Positions 1-8,672 of a stretch of 32,500 bases of DNA are shown in pieces; the first letter of the stretch is position 1, and each line of letters starts with the position of its first letter. The notes beneath the pieces were generated by a model. It was not told the origin of the DNA. It ran no database searches and saw nothing but the letters and a program-made list of their open reading frames with translations. Location of the stretch: contig CM022678.1 in assembly GCA_012295275.1 (NCBI GenBank), positions 6,648,559-6,681,058 of the forward strand, read 5' to 3'. Origin of the DNA: Chrysomallon squamiferum (taxonomy: Eukaryota; Mollusca; Gastropoda; Neomphalida; Peltospiridae). The position numbers were made by a program, and so were the translations under genes.

Positions 1-160
1 TGTTGATTTATTTAGTTACTTATTTATTATTTATTTGTTTATTTATCTATCTACCTACCTGCCTACCTACCTACCTACCTACCTACCTACCTATCTATCT
101 ATCTATCTAACTATCTATCTATCAATTTATGTATGTATGTATGTATGTATTTGTGTGTTT
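1..160. repeat. Tetranucleotide array (TACC/TATC/TATG)
   Basis: Runs of TACC, then TATC, then TATG occupy the intron up to the acceptor of the first visible ACP7 exon. Confidence 0.9.
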
Positions 161-169
161 CTCTGTCAG

Positions 170-373
170 GTGAGCCCAGTGAGATGATGGTCACGTGGAG
201 TACGATGGAGGAGGTCAGCACGACTCAGGTTATGGTCAGTGACAACCGCTGGTTTCAAAACCCAAATCTGTACTCGGGAACAAGCAAGAAATTTGTGGAC
301 GGAGGGATTCTGCACCACACCCAGTACATCCACACGACTTTGCTTGTAGAACTAACCCCCGGGAAAAAGTACT
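170..373 (+). CDS. ACP7: ACP7-like visible exon 1 (N-terminal Fn3-like domain)
   Basis: The acceptor is tttctctgtcag just before the exon and the donor is gtgagt after it. It enters in phase 2 (leading GT, presumably completing a GGT glycine codon) and leaves one base. It encodes GEPSEMMVTWSTMEE near the start and FVDGGILHHTQYIH later, blocks typical of the purple acid phosphatase N-terminal domain of animal ACP7. An ATG at 133 lies in the preceding intron repeat and is not the start, because the family has a signal peptide and a further exon upstream. Confidence 0.88.
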
Positions 374-1572
374 GTGAGTAAAAAAACAAAACAAAAAAAA
401 AGAGTTATGGTAGACTTAAAAATAAATAAATAATTAAATAAATAAATAAACAAAATAATAATAATCATAACTCTATTTCTTGTCTAGTGCTGAAATATAT
501 ACAGACAGACAGTCAGACAAACAGGCAATGAGACAGATAGTCAGATAGTCAGACTGACAGAAAGACACTCAGACAGACAGACAGATAGTCAAACAGTCAG
601 ACAGACAGACAGACAGTGAGACAGACAATCAGTCACTCAGACAGGCAGGCCTGGCATACAGACAGTCAGACAGACAATGAGACAGATAATCAGACAGTCA
701 GACAGACAGAAAGACAGGCAATGAGACAGATAGTCAATCAAACAGTCAGACAGACAGACAGACAGACAGACAGGCAGGCTTGGCATACAGACAGTCAGAC
801 AGACAATGAGACAGATAATCAGACAGTCAGACAGACAGACATTCAGACACAGAGACAGACAGTCAGTCATTCAGACATACAGACAGAGGGACATTCAGAC
901 AGACGGACAAAGAGTCACTCAGACAGACAGACCTATACTGTTTCACTTTAACTCTTAGATTACAAGTGTTCAGGCTCTGCTGGGGTGTGGAGCGCGATGA
1001 TGTGGTTCACGACGATGCAGTCGGGCAGCGACTGGAGCCCCAGACTCGTCCTGTTCGGTGACCTGGGCAAGATCAACGCCCAGTCCCTACCCCGCCTCGA
1101 GAAAGAGGTTGACATGTATGATGCGGTGCTGCACATAGGTGTGTGTCGTCGTGTTAGGTTTGTTGTTGTAGTTGTCGTTGTTGTCGTCGTCGTTTTCTTT
1201 TTATTATTATTATTGTTGTTGTTGTTGTTGTTGTTCTTCTTCTTATTATTGTTGTTGTTGTTGTTCTTCTTATTATTATTGTTGTTGTTGTTGTTGTTGT
1301 TCTTCTTCTTCTTATTATTATTATTGTTGTTGTTCTTCTTCTTCTTCTTATTATTATTATTGTTGTTGTTGTTGTTGTTCTTATTATTATTATTGTTGTT
1401 GTTGTTCTTCTTCTTCTTATTATTATTGTTGTTGTTGTTGTTGTTCTTGTTATTATTGTTGTTGTTGTTGTTCTTCTTCTTCTTCTTATTATTATTATTA
1501 GTGTTGTTGTTGTTCTTCTTCTTTTATTATCATTATTATTGTTGTTGTTGTTGTTGTTCTTATTATTATTAG

Positions 1573-1603
<31 letters not shown>

Positions 1604-1698
1604 GCTGTGGTCGTCATCGTCGTCGTCGTCACCATCTGAATATATTTTGTAACAATAATAATAATAATAATAACAACAACAATATTAATAATAATAAC

Positions 1699-1740
<42 letters not shown>

Positions 1741-2180
1741 TATCATCATCATCATCATCATCATTATTATTATTATCATCATCATTGTTGTGGTCGTTGT
1801 CTTTTAATATACATGTATTTCAAGTTGTAATTTTCTTTCAGGCGATTTTGCCTATGACTTAATGTCTGTAAGTATTACTAGAATAGTAATACAGTTAAAA
1901 TATTGATTAAAACCTAGCGATTAATAAGTTAATAAATATATCTAAATAAATAAATAATCGATAAACAAAATATATAAAGAACTGAACAAGCAAATGAGTA
2001 AAATGCAATATATACAATAAATATATAAATAAAATTATTAAACGAAACCTTTAATAAATGTTACTGAATGTTAGTTTTTAAGTAAATTATTATTCTGATC
2101 TGTTTTATTTTTAAATATTATGATTATGATTATACATACATACATACATACATACATACATACATACATACATACATACA

Positions 2181-2228
<48 letters not shown>

Positions 2229-3346
2229 AAATTCACTTAAATTCACATAGACCTTTTTTTTTAATGATTACTTTTTAAAGAACAGAAATTAATCACTTCC
2301 AAAGTGTTTATTTTTTTCACTTTTCAGGAAAATCGGTTCGTATGGCGATGAATTTATGCGTGCAATGCAGCCGGTGGTTGGCTATCTGCCTTACATGACG
2401 TGTCCTGGAAACCACGAACATTCATAGTAAGTTACACTGGAAGCTTTCTCATTGGTTGCTGAGAAATAAGGTGGCGGGGAGGCGGGACTAAATATGTAAA
2501 TAGGCGATACAGAGGAAAGTATGGTTTGAATAGAGAATAAATATTTCCTGTTTTCAGTCTAACAGATTTTACAAAATGAGGTATTACTTTATTATTTTGA
2601 AAGATTGGTTATGCGTAATTATAATTCTTTTAAAAGAAGACGTTATTGTATTCGATTCAAATTTTCGTAACGATGGTGTCTGTGTGTGTGTGTGTGTGTG
2701 TGTTTATTTATTTATTTATTTTATATTATTTATTTATTTATTTATTCATTCATTCATTCATTTCATTTCATTTCTTTTTTCTTTTCTCTTTTTTTTTCAC
2801 CTCATAAACACTATACATATTATAATATATTAAAAGTTAGTTTGAATATCATATATAAACCAAGACCATTACAAATTTGTATTTACATGAATGTTTACTA
2901 AATTGCTATAATCCCGTATCTGTTTTATCAAATGCTGTGGTATGTACTGCACTGTCTAAGGCAAAACAAGACACATTCGGACTAATTAGTAAAATATGCC
3001 CATCATGTTGCGACAGCGGGTTTTCTGTTTGATATTATAATAATAAAAAAAGTCGTATGTTTAACACCTAGAGAATATTTTGAAATGTTAATTTATTCAT
3101 ATATTCGTTCAGTTTTTAATTCACTTGTAGCAACTTCTCTAACTACAAGAACAGATTCGTAATGCCTACAGATGAAGACAGTGTAAATATGTATTACAGG
3201 TAATTCATATATATATATATACACACCCACCCACCCACCCACACACATATATGTACATACGCAAAGAAGAACGCATAAACGCACACCACAAATGTATACT
3301 CATCCACTCAAATCATTCGTAAGGCAATATATATATCAGTAATTAA

Positions 3347-3382
<36 letters not shown>

Positions 3383-3745
3383 CATAATAATAAACCACAA
3401 AATCTTTACATAAGTATTCGGTTCTATAATGATCTACCTCTGTACACATCACATCTATCTGTCTATCTACTCTATACACCCACATATATACGTATATATA
3501 CATATATATTTCTGTTTTATATATATTTTAATATATATATATATATATATCATTTCATTTATATATATATATATACTATTACTACATAAACTACGGACTG
3601 AGCCAGATACTGGAACAATACACACACACACAAGAAGATTTATGCTCGTTTTGTTTTCTTTTTTAATATAGACAGTTGTTAATATTTCCTTTCTGTTGGA
3701 ACAATAACAGAACAATTACTAATAGTTCCTTTCGTTGTAACAGAG

Positions 3746-3821
<76 letters not shown>

Positions 3822-4156
3822 TGACAGAGAGAAAGAAAGACAAAGAGCACTGTAATCAAAGAAAAATGAAAAACCTGAAAACAATTTCTCAAACGATTTA
3901 AGAACAAGAATAAAAAGAATTTAAAAAAACGATCGGGTTAAAACGGGAACAATAATAACGATAATAAACGCTCAAGGTGTGTAATATCGTGAAAACAGTA
4001 TGCAGTATTACGTCACAAGATGACGTCATTTTTTCCAGAATGCTAATTTACCGGAGAACAGAGCTAAACAGCCTTGGGTCATAACAATGGGTCACAGACC
4101 GATGTATTGTTCCAACAGTGACCATGACGACTGCACGAAAGAGCGGGACAAGGTGA

Positions 4157-4217
<61 letters not shown>

Positions 4218-4921
4218 GTGTTGTTGTTGTTGTTGTTATTGTTATTGCTGTCATCATCATCATCATCATCATCATTATTATATCATTATTATTATTGTTA
4301 TTGTTTTTGTTATTGTTGTCGTTATTGTTATCATCATTATGATTATTATTATTATTGTTGTTGTTGTTGTCGTCGTCGTCTTAATCATCATCATCATCAT
4401 CATTATTATTATTGTTGTTACTGTTATTGTTGCTGTTGTTGTCGTTGTCATCTGTTTACGTCTGTTGTTGTCGTCGTCGTTGTTGTTGTTGTCATCTGTT
4501 TACGTCTGTTGTTGTCGTTGTTGTTGTTGTTGTCGTTGTCATCTGTTTACGCCTGTTGTTGTCGTTGTTGTTGTTGTTATCATCATCATCATCATCTGTA
4601 TACGTCTGTTGTTGTTTGTTGTTTTGTTGTTGTCGTCATCTAATTACGTCTGTTGTTGTCGTTGTCGTTGTTGTTGTCATCTGTTTACGTCTGTTGTCGT
4701 CGTTGTTGTTGTTGTCATCTGTTTACGTCTGTTGTCGTCGTTGTTGTTGTTGTTGTTGTTGCTGTCTGTTGTAGGTACGAGTTGGTATCCTCGAGGTGGA
4801 CGGACTGGAGAAGCTGTTTGAGAAATATGGAGTCGACATCGAGCTGTGGGCGCATGAACATTCATACGAGAGATTCTGGCCTGTTTATGACAATAAGGTG
4901 AACAATAACAATAACAATAAC

Positions 4922-5004
<83 letters not shown>

Positions 5005-6117
5005 TAATAATAATAATAATAATAACAACAATAATAATAATAATAGTAGTAGTAGTAGTAGTAGTAACGGTAGTAGTAGTTGAGTAATAGTAGCAGTAGT
5101 TATAGAAGCAGTAGTAGTAATACCAGTATAATAATAATATAGTAGTGGTAGTAGTAATAGTAGTAGCTGTTGTTGCTGTTTTAATAATATATATATATAT
5201 ATTGATTATGCAATGTAAAAAAAAATTATAATGTTAGGGAAAAACAGTTTGAAATATATCTTTTGTGTGTGCTTATATGCACAGGCTGTGCGTTTGTGCG
5301 TGTATATGTATGTGTGTGTGTGTGTTTTATTGTGCGTGTTTCAGAGTATACAGCTGACTGTAGAAAAGCTGTTGTTTCTGTTTATTTATTTATTGACTGT
5401 TTCTTGGTAAACTTACAAACGCAATGTTGAAAGTGGTATTTAAGTAATCAGTGCTTGTTAACTCGTTTATTTGTTTTTTTCTGTTATTTTTAGTGTTTGT
5501 CTCTCTGTTTCCCAGGTTTACAACGGCAGTTACGACGAACCATACACAAATCCGAGAGCCCCAGTTCACGTCACAAGCGGTTCTGCGGTAGTAGTAGTAT
5601 TACACACACGCACACGCACAAACGCACACACACGCGCAAAAAAAGGACAAGCACGGAAAACCCATATTCACACGCACACCTGCACTTATTACAGATGCAA
5701 ACAGGAAAACGAACACATAAATACAAACGCAAAATGAACGCACAAACATACGCGCACGCGCATACATTCATACACGCACACTGAATGAAATGAATGAATG
5801 AATAAATGAATGGAAGTTATTAAGGTAATGGATTAATTTCAGGGATGTCAGGAATTTATTGACCACTTTATCAAAAACCCTCCTTCGTGGTCGGCTGTTA
5901 GGATTTCTGACTACGGCTACGCCCGAATGTACATCTACAACAGCACGCACGTGCACATAGAACAGGTGTCGGATGATAAGGTAAGTTTTGTTAACGTTCT
6001 TGTAATGATTTGTTACATTTTCCACTTCGGGAATATTCGCGTGTTTCCGTATATAGTCGTTTAATTCGTTTAAAAAAAATGAAATAAAATAAAAAGATAA
6101 TAATAATAATAATAGTA

Positions 6118-6157
<40 letters not shown>

Positions 6158-6166
6158 TAACAATAA

Positions 6167-6220
<54 letters not shown>

Positions 6221-6669
6221 AATAAATATATAAAGAGGCTACTTAATACAGCAAACAATTTTGAAAAGTTATTTTACTTACGAGAGTATCAAAGTCATTA
6301 ATCCATTGTAGTGACGTCATACAATTGCCTGGTTACAAAGACTCTCTTTGCGCATGTTACTTATTAATAAACATGTTTTTATCGAGATTTACGTTGACGG
6401 GATGTATTTATTTATTTATTTTTTTTATTATTAATATTTATTTTTGTTTATAATATCTAACAAATGTAACTAAATGCCTACCGAATGATGAAACATAAAA
6501 TATATTTAGTGAATAATCGATTTAATTTTAAAAGATGTTTGCATTTACATTTTAATTTTTTTTTTTAGTATAATTTTGTTCTATCTGTTTTCAGGATGGA
6601 GCCATTGTCGACAGCATAACGGTAATTAAAGATCACCATGGACCTTACGGATTTCAGAACTCGTCATAA
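170..6669 (+). CDS. ACP7: Acid phosphatase type 7-like gene (purple acid phosphatase family), 5'-partial, with two lesions
   Basis: Metallophosphoesterase predicted to hydrolyse phosphomonoesters at a two-metal centre. Visible coding exons: 170-373, 959-1138, 1842-1867, 2328-2426, 3131-3199, (remnant about 3549-3642), 4039-4152, 4775-4897, 5516-5587, 5843-5980, 6595-6669. Every intact exon has AG before and GT after, and phases agree except at the lesions. Family metal blocks occur in order: FGDLG (exon 2), GDFAYD (exon 3), PGNHE (exon 4), MGHRPMY (exon 7) and WAHEHSYER (exon 8). The N-terminal Fn3-like part (GEPSEMMVTW, FVDGGIL) and the C-terminal SWSAVR...YGY block also match animal ACP7. 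The signal peptide and first exon(s) are not in the window. Exon 4 has one surplus base and exon 6 is eroded by microsatellites, so this copy cannot give a full-length protein as written. The alternatives are a recent pseudogene or local assembly error. Numbering counts visible exons only. Confidence 0.9.
500..945. repeat. GACA-type tetranucleotide array with a 129-bp higher-order duplication
   Basis: CAGACAGACAGT-like repeats fill the intron between visible exons 1 and 2. A segment starting TGGCATACAGACAGTCAG at 652 recurs at 781, an offset of 129 bp, almost unchanged for about 60 bp. The long open frames here are a by-product of the repeat. Confidence 0.9.
959..1138 (+). CDS. ACP7: ACP7-like visible exon 2 (first metal ligand, FGDLG)
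   Basis: The exon is flanked by ctcttag and gtgtgt. Joined to the previous exon it reads GKKYYYKCSGSAGVWS, then DWSPRLVLFGDLGK and MYDAVLHI. The Asp of GDLG is the first metal ligand of the phosphoesterase core. The exon is 180 nt and leaves one base that is completed by exon 3. It begins immediately after a tetranucleotide GACA array and is followed directly by a long TTN array. Confidence 0.93.
1150..1790. repeat. Compound trinucleotide array (TTA/TTG/TTC, then GTC, AAT, ATC)
   Basis: Bases 1201-1575 are almost purely TTN triplets with the third base cycling A, G, C. This is followed by GTT/GTC (to 1635), AAT (1652-1740) and ATC (1741-1790). It fills the intron between visible exons 2 and 3. 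Confidence 0.93.
1842..1867 (+). CDS. ACP7: ACP7-like visible exon 3, a 26-nt micro-exon carrying GDFAYD
   Basis: The exon lies between ttttctttcag and gtaagt. With the G left by exon 2 it encodes GDFAYDLMS. It supplies the GDxxY block: the bridging Asp and the Tyr of the di-metal centre. It ends in phase 0. At 26 nt it is easily missed by gene predictors. Confidence 0.88.
2131..2229. repeat. (TACA)n followed by (TA)n
   Basis: About 19 TACA units followed by a short TA run lie in the intron between visible exons 3 and 4. Confidence 0.93.
2328..2426 (+). CDS. ACP7: ACP7-like visible exon 4 (PGNHE), frameshifted by one base
   Basis: The acceptor is cacttttcag and the donor gtaagt. From base 2337 the exon reads SYGDEFMRAMQPVVGYLPYM and then TCPGNHEHS, the Asn/His metal block. 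Exon 3 ends in phase 0 and exon 5 needs two carried bases, so the length should be 2 modulo 3; the observed 99 nt is 0 modulo 3. Read from its first base the exon hits a stop at the eighth codon. One surplus base in GAAAATCGG (2328-2336) explains it: without it the junction would read LMSENGSYGDEF, aligning without gaps to animal ACP7. Confidence 0.88.
2678..2770. repeat. (TG)n, (TTTA)n, (TTCA)n compound microsatellite
   Basis: Three adjacent short-unit runs lie in the intron between visible exons 4 and 5. The rest of that intron (2427-3130) shows nothing else. Confidence 0.88.
3131..3199 (+). CDS. ACP7: ACP7-like visible exon 5
   Basis: The exon lies between cacttgtag and gtaatt. With the two bases carried from exon 4 it encodes YNFSNYKNRFVMPTDEDS followed by VNMYY. 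The YNFSNYKxRFxMP block is characteristic of ACP7. It leaves two bases (AG), so the next exon must supply one leading base. Exon 4039-4152 starts in phase 0 and so cannot follow directly. Confidence 0.88.
3205..3395. repeat. (TA)n/(CCCA)n and (AAT)n microsatellites
   Basis: AT and CCCA/CA runs at 3208-3248 and an AAT run at 3347-3393, upstream of the eroded exon. Confidence 0.85.
3549..3642 (+). pseudogene. ACP7: Remnant of the expected ACP7 exon 6, overwritten by (AT)n and (CA)n tracts
   Basis: The family requires an exon here containing roughly HIISFSTExYxFxxYG...QxxWLExDL. At 3549-3560 the bases encode IISF. After a 15-nt AT run, and in a different frame, 3577-3642 encodes YYYINYGLSQILEQY then THTQEDL. 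Spacing to the final DL equals that of the family, but WLE is replaced by ACACACAC-derived THTQ. The segment for WNIGPAH and the 5' splice boundary have become (TA)n, and no in-phase donor follows. Position, strand and residue pattern all fit; chance resemblance cannot be fully excluded. Confidence 0.62.
3748..3818. repeat. (GA)n microsatellite
   Basis: A nearly pure GA run of about 33 units lies between the eroded exon and visible exon 7. Confidence 0.93.
4039..4152 (+). CDS. ACP7: ACP7-like visible exon 7 (MGHRPMY metal block)
   Basis: The acceptor is ttttttccag and the donor gtgaat. The 38 codons are phase 0 at both ends. It encodes NANLPENRAKQPWVITMGHR followed by PMYCSN and DDCT. The His of GHRPMY is a metal ligand, and the Cys pair CSN...DDC is typical of ACP7. 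A palindromic TGACGTCA lies at 4021-4028, within the acceptor region. Confidence 0.94.
4157..4448. repeat. (ATT)n then mixed GTT/CAT/GTC triplets
   Basis: A pure ATT run at 4157-4216 passes into GTT, CAT and GTC triplets that lead into the minisatellite beginning near 4449. Confidence 0.9.
4449..4774. repeat. Seven-unit minisatellite ending at a splice acceptor
   Basis: CATCTGTTTACGTCTGTTGT, or a close variant, starts at 4449, 4493, 4540, 4593, 4637, 4678 and 4716. Each copy is followed by GTC/GTT triplets of variable number (unit 38-53 bp). The last unit runs into the acceptor of exon 4775-4897. Confidence 0.88.
4775..4897 (+). CDS. ACP7: ACP7-like visible exon 8 (AHEHSYER metal block)
   Basis: The exon is 41 codons in phase 0, encoding VRVGILEVDGLEKLFEKYGV then DIELWAHEHSYERFWPVYDN and a final K. 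HxH supplies the last two metal ligands. The acceptor gctgtctgttgtag sits at the end of a GTT-rich minisatellite, which provides its pyrimidine-poor upstream tract. The donor gtgaac leads straight into an AAC/AAT array. Confidence 0.94.
4901..5180. repeat. (AAC/AAT)n then (AGT)n array
   Basis: AAC and AAT triplets extend from three bases after the exon 8 donor to about 5044. AGT-type triplets then continue to about 5165. The open frame of poly-Asn that continues from exon 8 is intronic, because the GTGAAC donor and the conserved next exon show where splicing occurs. Confidence 0.9.
5516..5587 (+). CDS. ACP7: ACP7-like visible exon 9
   Basis: The exon is 24 codons in phase 0 between tctgtttcccag and gtagta. 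It encodes VYNGSYDEPYTNPRAPVHVT then SGSA, the YTNPRxPVH block of ACP7. The donor is followed directly by a GTA/CA-rich repeat tract. Confidence 0.92.
5588..5800. repeat. GTA/CA-rich low-complexity intron
   Basis: A short GTA run, then CACACG/CACGCA-type repeats, then an AATG run (about 5783-5812) fill the 255-bp intron. Confidence 0.75.
5843..5980 (+). CDS. ACP7: ACP7-like visible exon 10
   Basis: The exon is 46 codons in phase 0 between gattaatttcag and gtaagt. It encodes GCQEFIDHF, NPPSWSAVRISDYGYARMYI and HVHIEQVSDDK. This closes the catalytic domain (PWSAVR...YGY...QVSDD in relatives). Confidence 0.94.
6097..6235. repeat. (AAT)n array with (AAAT)n tail
   Basis: AAT triplets broken by AGT and AAC, ending in AAAT units, in the last ACP7 intron. 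Confidence 0.92.
6595..6669 (+). CDS. ACP7: ACP7-like last exon with stop codon
   Basis: The acceptor is ctatctgttttcag. It encodes DGAIVDSITVIKDHHGPYGF then QNSS and a TAA at 6667-6669. DGxIVD...VIKDxHGPY is the usual C-terminus of invertebrate ACP7. Confidence 0.93.
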   Translation, partial: DGAIVDSITVIKDHHGPYGFQNSS

Positions 6670-6704
6670 ATCATCTACTCCGTAAAAACATAAATACTAC
6701 CACT

Positions 6705-6710
6705 AATAAA
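6705..6710 (+). promoter_or_regulatory. Candidate polyadenylation signal of the ACP7-like gene
   Basis: AATAAA lies 36 bases after the stop codon. In this AT-rich DNA the hexamer is common by chance, so only its position supports the call. Confidence 0.45.
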
Positions 6711-6944
6711 ATCAGTCATTCACTTTACTTTCATCTCTTTCCATATTTATTTAATTTTTAACTGATTGCCTTTATATACCAACGACTGAATGTACCAAAG
6801 ATTGAATGTGGCTATTTCTTGAGGTCTGAAAGCATTTTAGTATGCTCGGTTAATATCTGTTATTGTTTCTAAATTTGTTTTTTTTTTTTTTGTTTGTTTG
6901 TTGTTGTTTTTGTTTTGCATTTTTTTTATTTGTTTATTTTTTTT

Positions 6945-7110
<166 letters not shown>

Positions 7111-7201
7111 TTAGGTTTAACTTACAATTATGTATATTCTGTTTCTTATCTTTCTTTTCGTTTTATAAAACATTTATTATAGTAATTTTTATATAAATAC
7201 A

Positions 7202-7203
7202 AC

Positions 7204-7237
<34 letters not shown>

Positions 7238-7253
7238 GCACACACACACACAC
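7202..7253. repeat. (CA)n microsatellite
   Basis: A CA run of about 25 units with two interruptions. Confidence 0.92.
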
Positions 7254-7479
7254 TGGCTTGTCATAGTGACACAATGATAACCTATTTTCAAACTAGTGTT
7301 TAATAGATGTCTGCAGACAGATAAATATACATTGTTTTTTTTCTATCTTCTTCTTTTTTTAAGTTGATTCTATTTTTGGTCAGGGTAAAGGTCACACATT
7401 TGACCACCTGTCTTTTCGCTCCCAGTCGCATGATATGAGTTGTCACGTTTCATCAAAGTGCAGATACGTAAACGTGAAT

Positions 7480-7722
7480 GCGTGTGCGTTTGTGTTTGTG
7501 TGTGGTGTGTGTGTGTAAATATATATATTGTTTGAGTGTATGTGTATAATTATGTAATGATAATATGCATGTATGTATGAATATATGGATGGATGGATGA
7601 ACTGATGCATGCATGTATGTATGCATGTAATGATTATATATGTATGTATGTATGTAATGATGTATGTATGTTGTATATATGTAATGATTATGTGTGTGTG
7701 TTTATTATATATATATATATAC
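7480..7722. repeat. GT, GTAT and GGAT microsatellite cluster
   Basis: GT at 7495-7516, GGAT at 7586-7600, GTAT runs at 7613-7675, GT and TA at 7690-7722. The long frames on both strands reflect the repeat only. Confidence 0.85.
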
Positions 7723-7867
7723 AAATGAACGCATATATTCACACAAACACATTTTACAAGCTTCAGTCTATAATACGTAACTGAAATAGATTCCCAGACA
7801 TCAAATCAATACTAGCAGATATACTCTATCGCAGATGGCCAGACTCTTACCAGTTACTGTATCTCAG

Positions 7868-7905
<38 letters not shown>

Positions 7906-7947
7906 GGCACTCACACACACACATATAAATAAATAAATAAATAAAAT
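7868..7947. repeat. (AT)n, (CA)n, (AAAT)n compound microsatellite
   Basis: AT to 7892, CA to 7923, AAAT to about 7947. Confidence 0.9.
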
Positions 7948-8105
7948 TAAATATATATATATAAAATAAATAAAAATACGAAAAGAAAAGGAAAAATAAA
8001 TAAACAAAATGAAAAACAAGACAAGAAAAATCATTTTAACGATCTCATTGGTTACGTCAAAGACAGAAGACAAAAGTCTGATAATTTGACCTAAATGCTC
8101 TTCCG

Positions 8106-8118
8106 TAGCGAGCGAGCG

Positions 8119-8190
<72 letters not shown>
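8106..8190. repeat. (GAGC)n to (GA)n
   Basis: A few GCGA units grade into about 35 GA units. The next 270 bases (8191-8460) are non-repetitive and relatively GC-rich, but hold no coding frame I can support. Confidence 0.92.
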
Positions 8191-8192
<2 letters not shown>

Positions 8193-8605
8193 AACTTGAA
8201 ATGATCCGAGCCTAGGTCACTCGGTGTTTGTTATTGATGTTTTTAACAAAACAACACATCCGGGCTAACGAACTTCCACCGCCATTTATAGAAGACAGCG
8301 TGGTGCATCTTTGTCGAGGTTTCAGATAATGCCTGAACTATTTCGATGCCGTATATTTCGAGATTATGGTTTCTTTTTGTACGAACAGAACTGATATAAA
8401 AAGATTGACAGATAGATGTGTTGAAAAGAGCTATGAACCTTGCGTTCTCAGATAATGTTTTCTGGGTTGGGTTTTTGTCAGTATTTTTTTTTTCTTTTTT
8501 TTCTTTTTTTTTGTTTTCTCACGATATATTTTTTTCTCTGTCTTATACTCATTGATTGTTCTTGTTGTTGCTGCTATTATTATTATTATTGCTGTGCTGT
8601 TGAGT

Positions 8606-8606
8606 A

Positions 8607-8669
<63 letters not shown>
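8606..8669. repeat. (CA)n to (GA)n microsatellite
   Basis: A short CA run passes into about 26 GA units. Confidence 0.92.

Positions 8670-8672
<3 letters not shown>

Noticed and set aside
500-950. CRISPR-like array or sex-linked Bkm-type satellite
   Set aside because: No constant repeat with unique spacers is present. GACA repeats alone say nothing about sex linkage.
616-951. Open frame encoding a Thr/Gln/Arg/Asp repeat protein with 43-residue periodicity
   Set aside because: It lies wholly in a GACA microsatellite within an intron between two conserved ACP7 exons; the periodicity comes from DNA repeats.
4796-5083. Fusion of the HEHSYER exon to a long poly-Asn tail
   Set aside because: A GTGAAC donor at 4898 and the conserved phase-0 exon at 5516 show splicing out; the Asn run is intronic AAT/AAC.
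8191-8460. Possible exon or promoter in a GC-richer patch between GA microsatellites
   Set aside because: The longest frame from its ATG (MPELFRCRIF...) is under 20 codons, and I found no motif that fixes a function.
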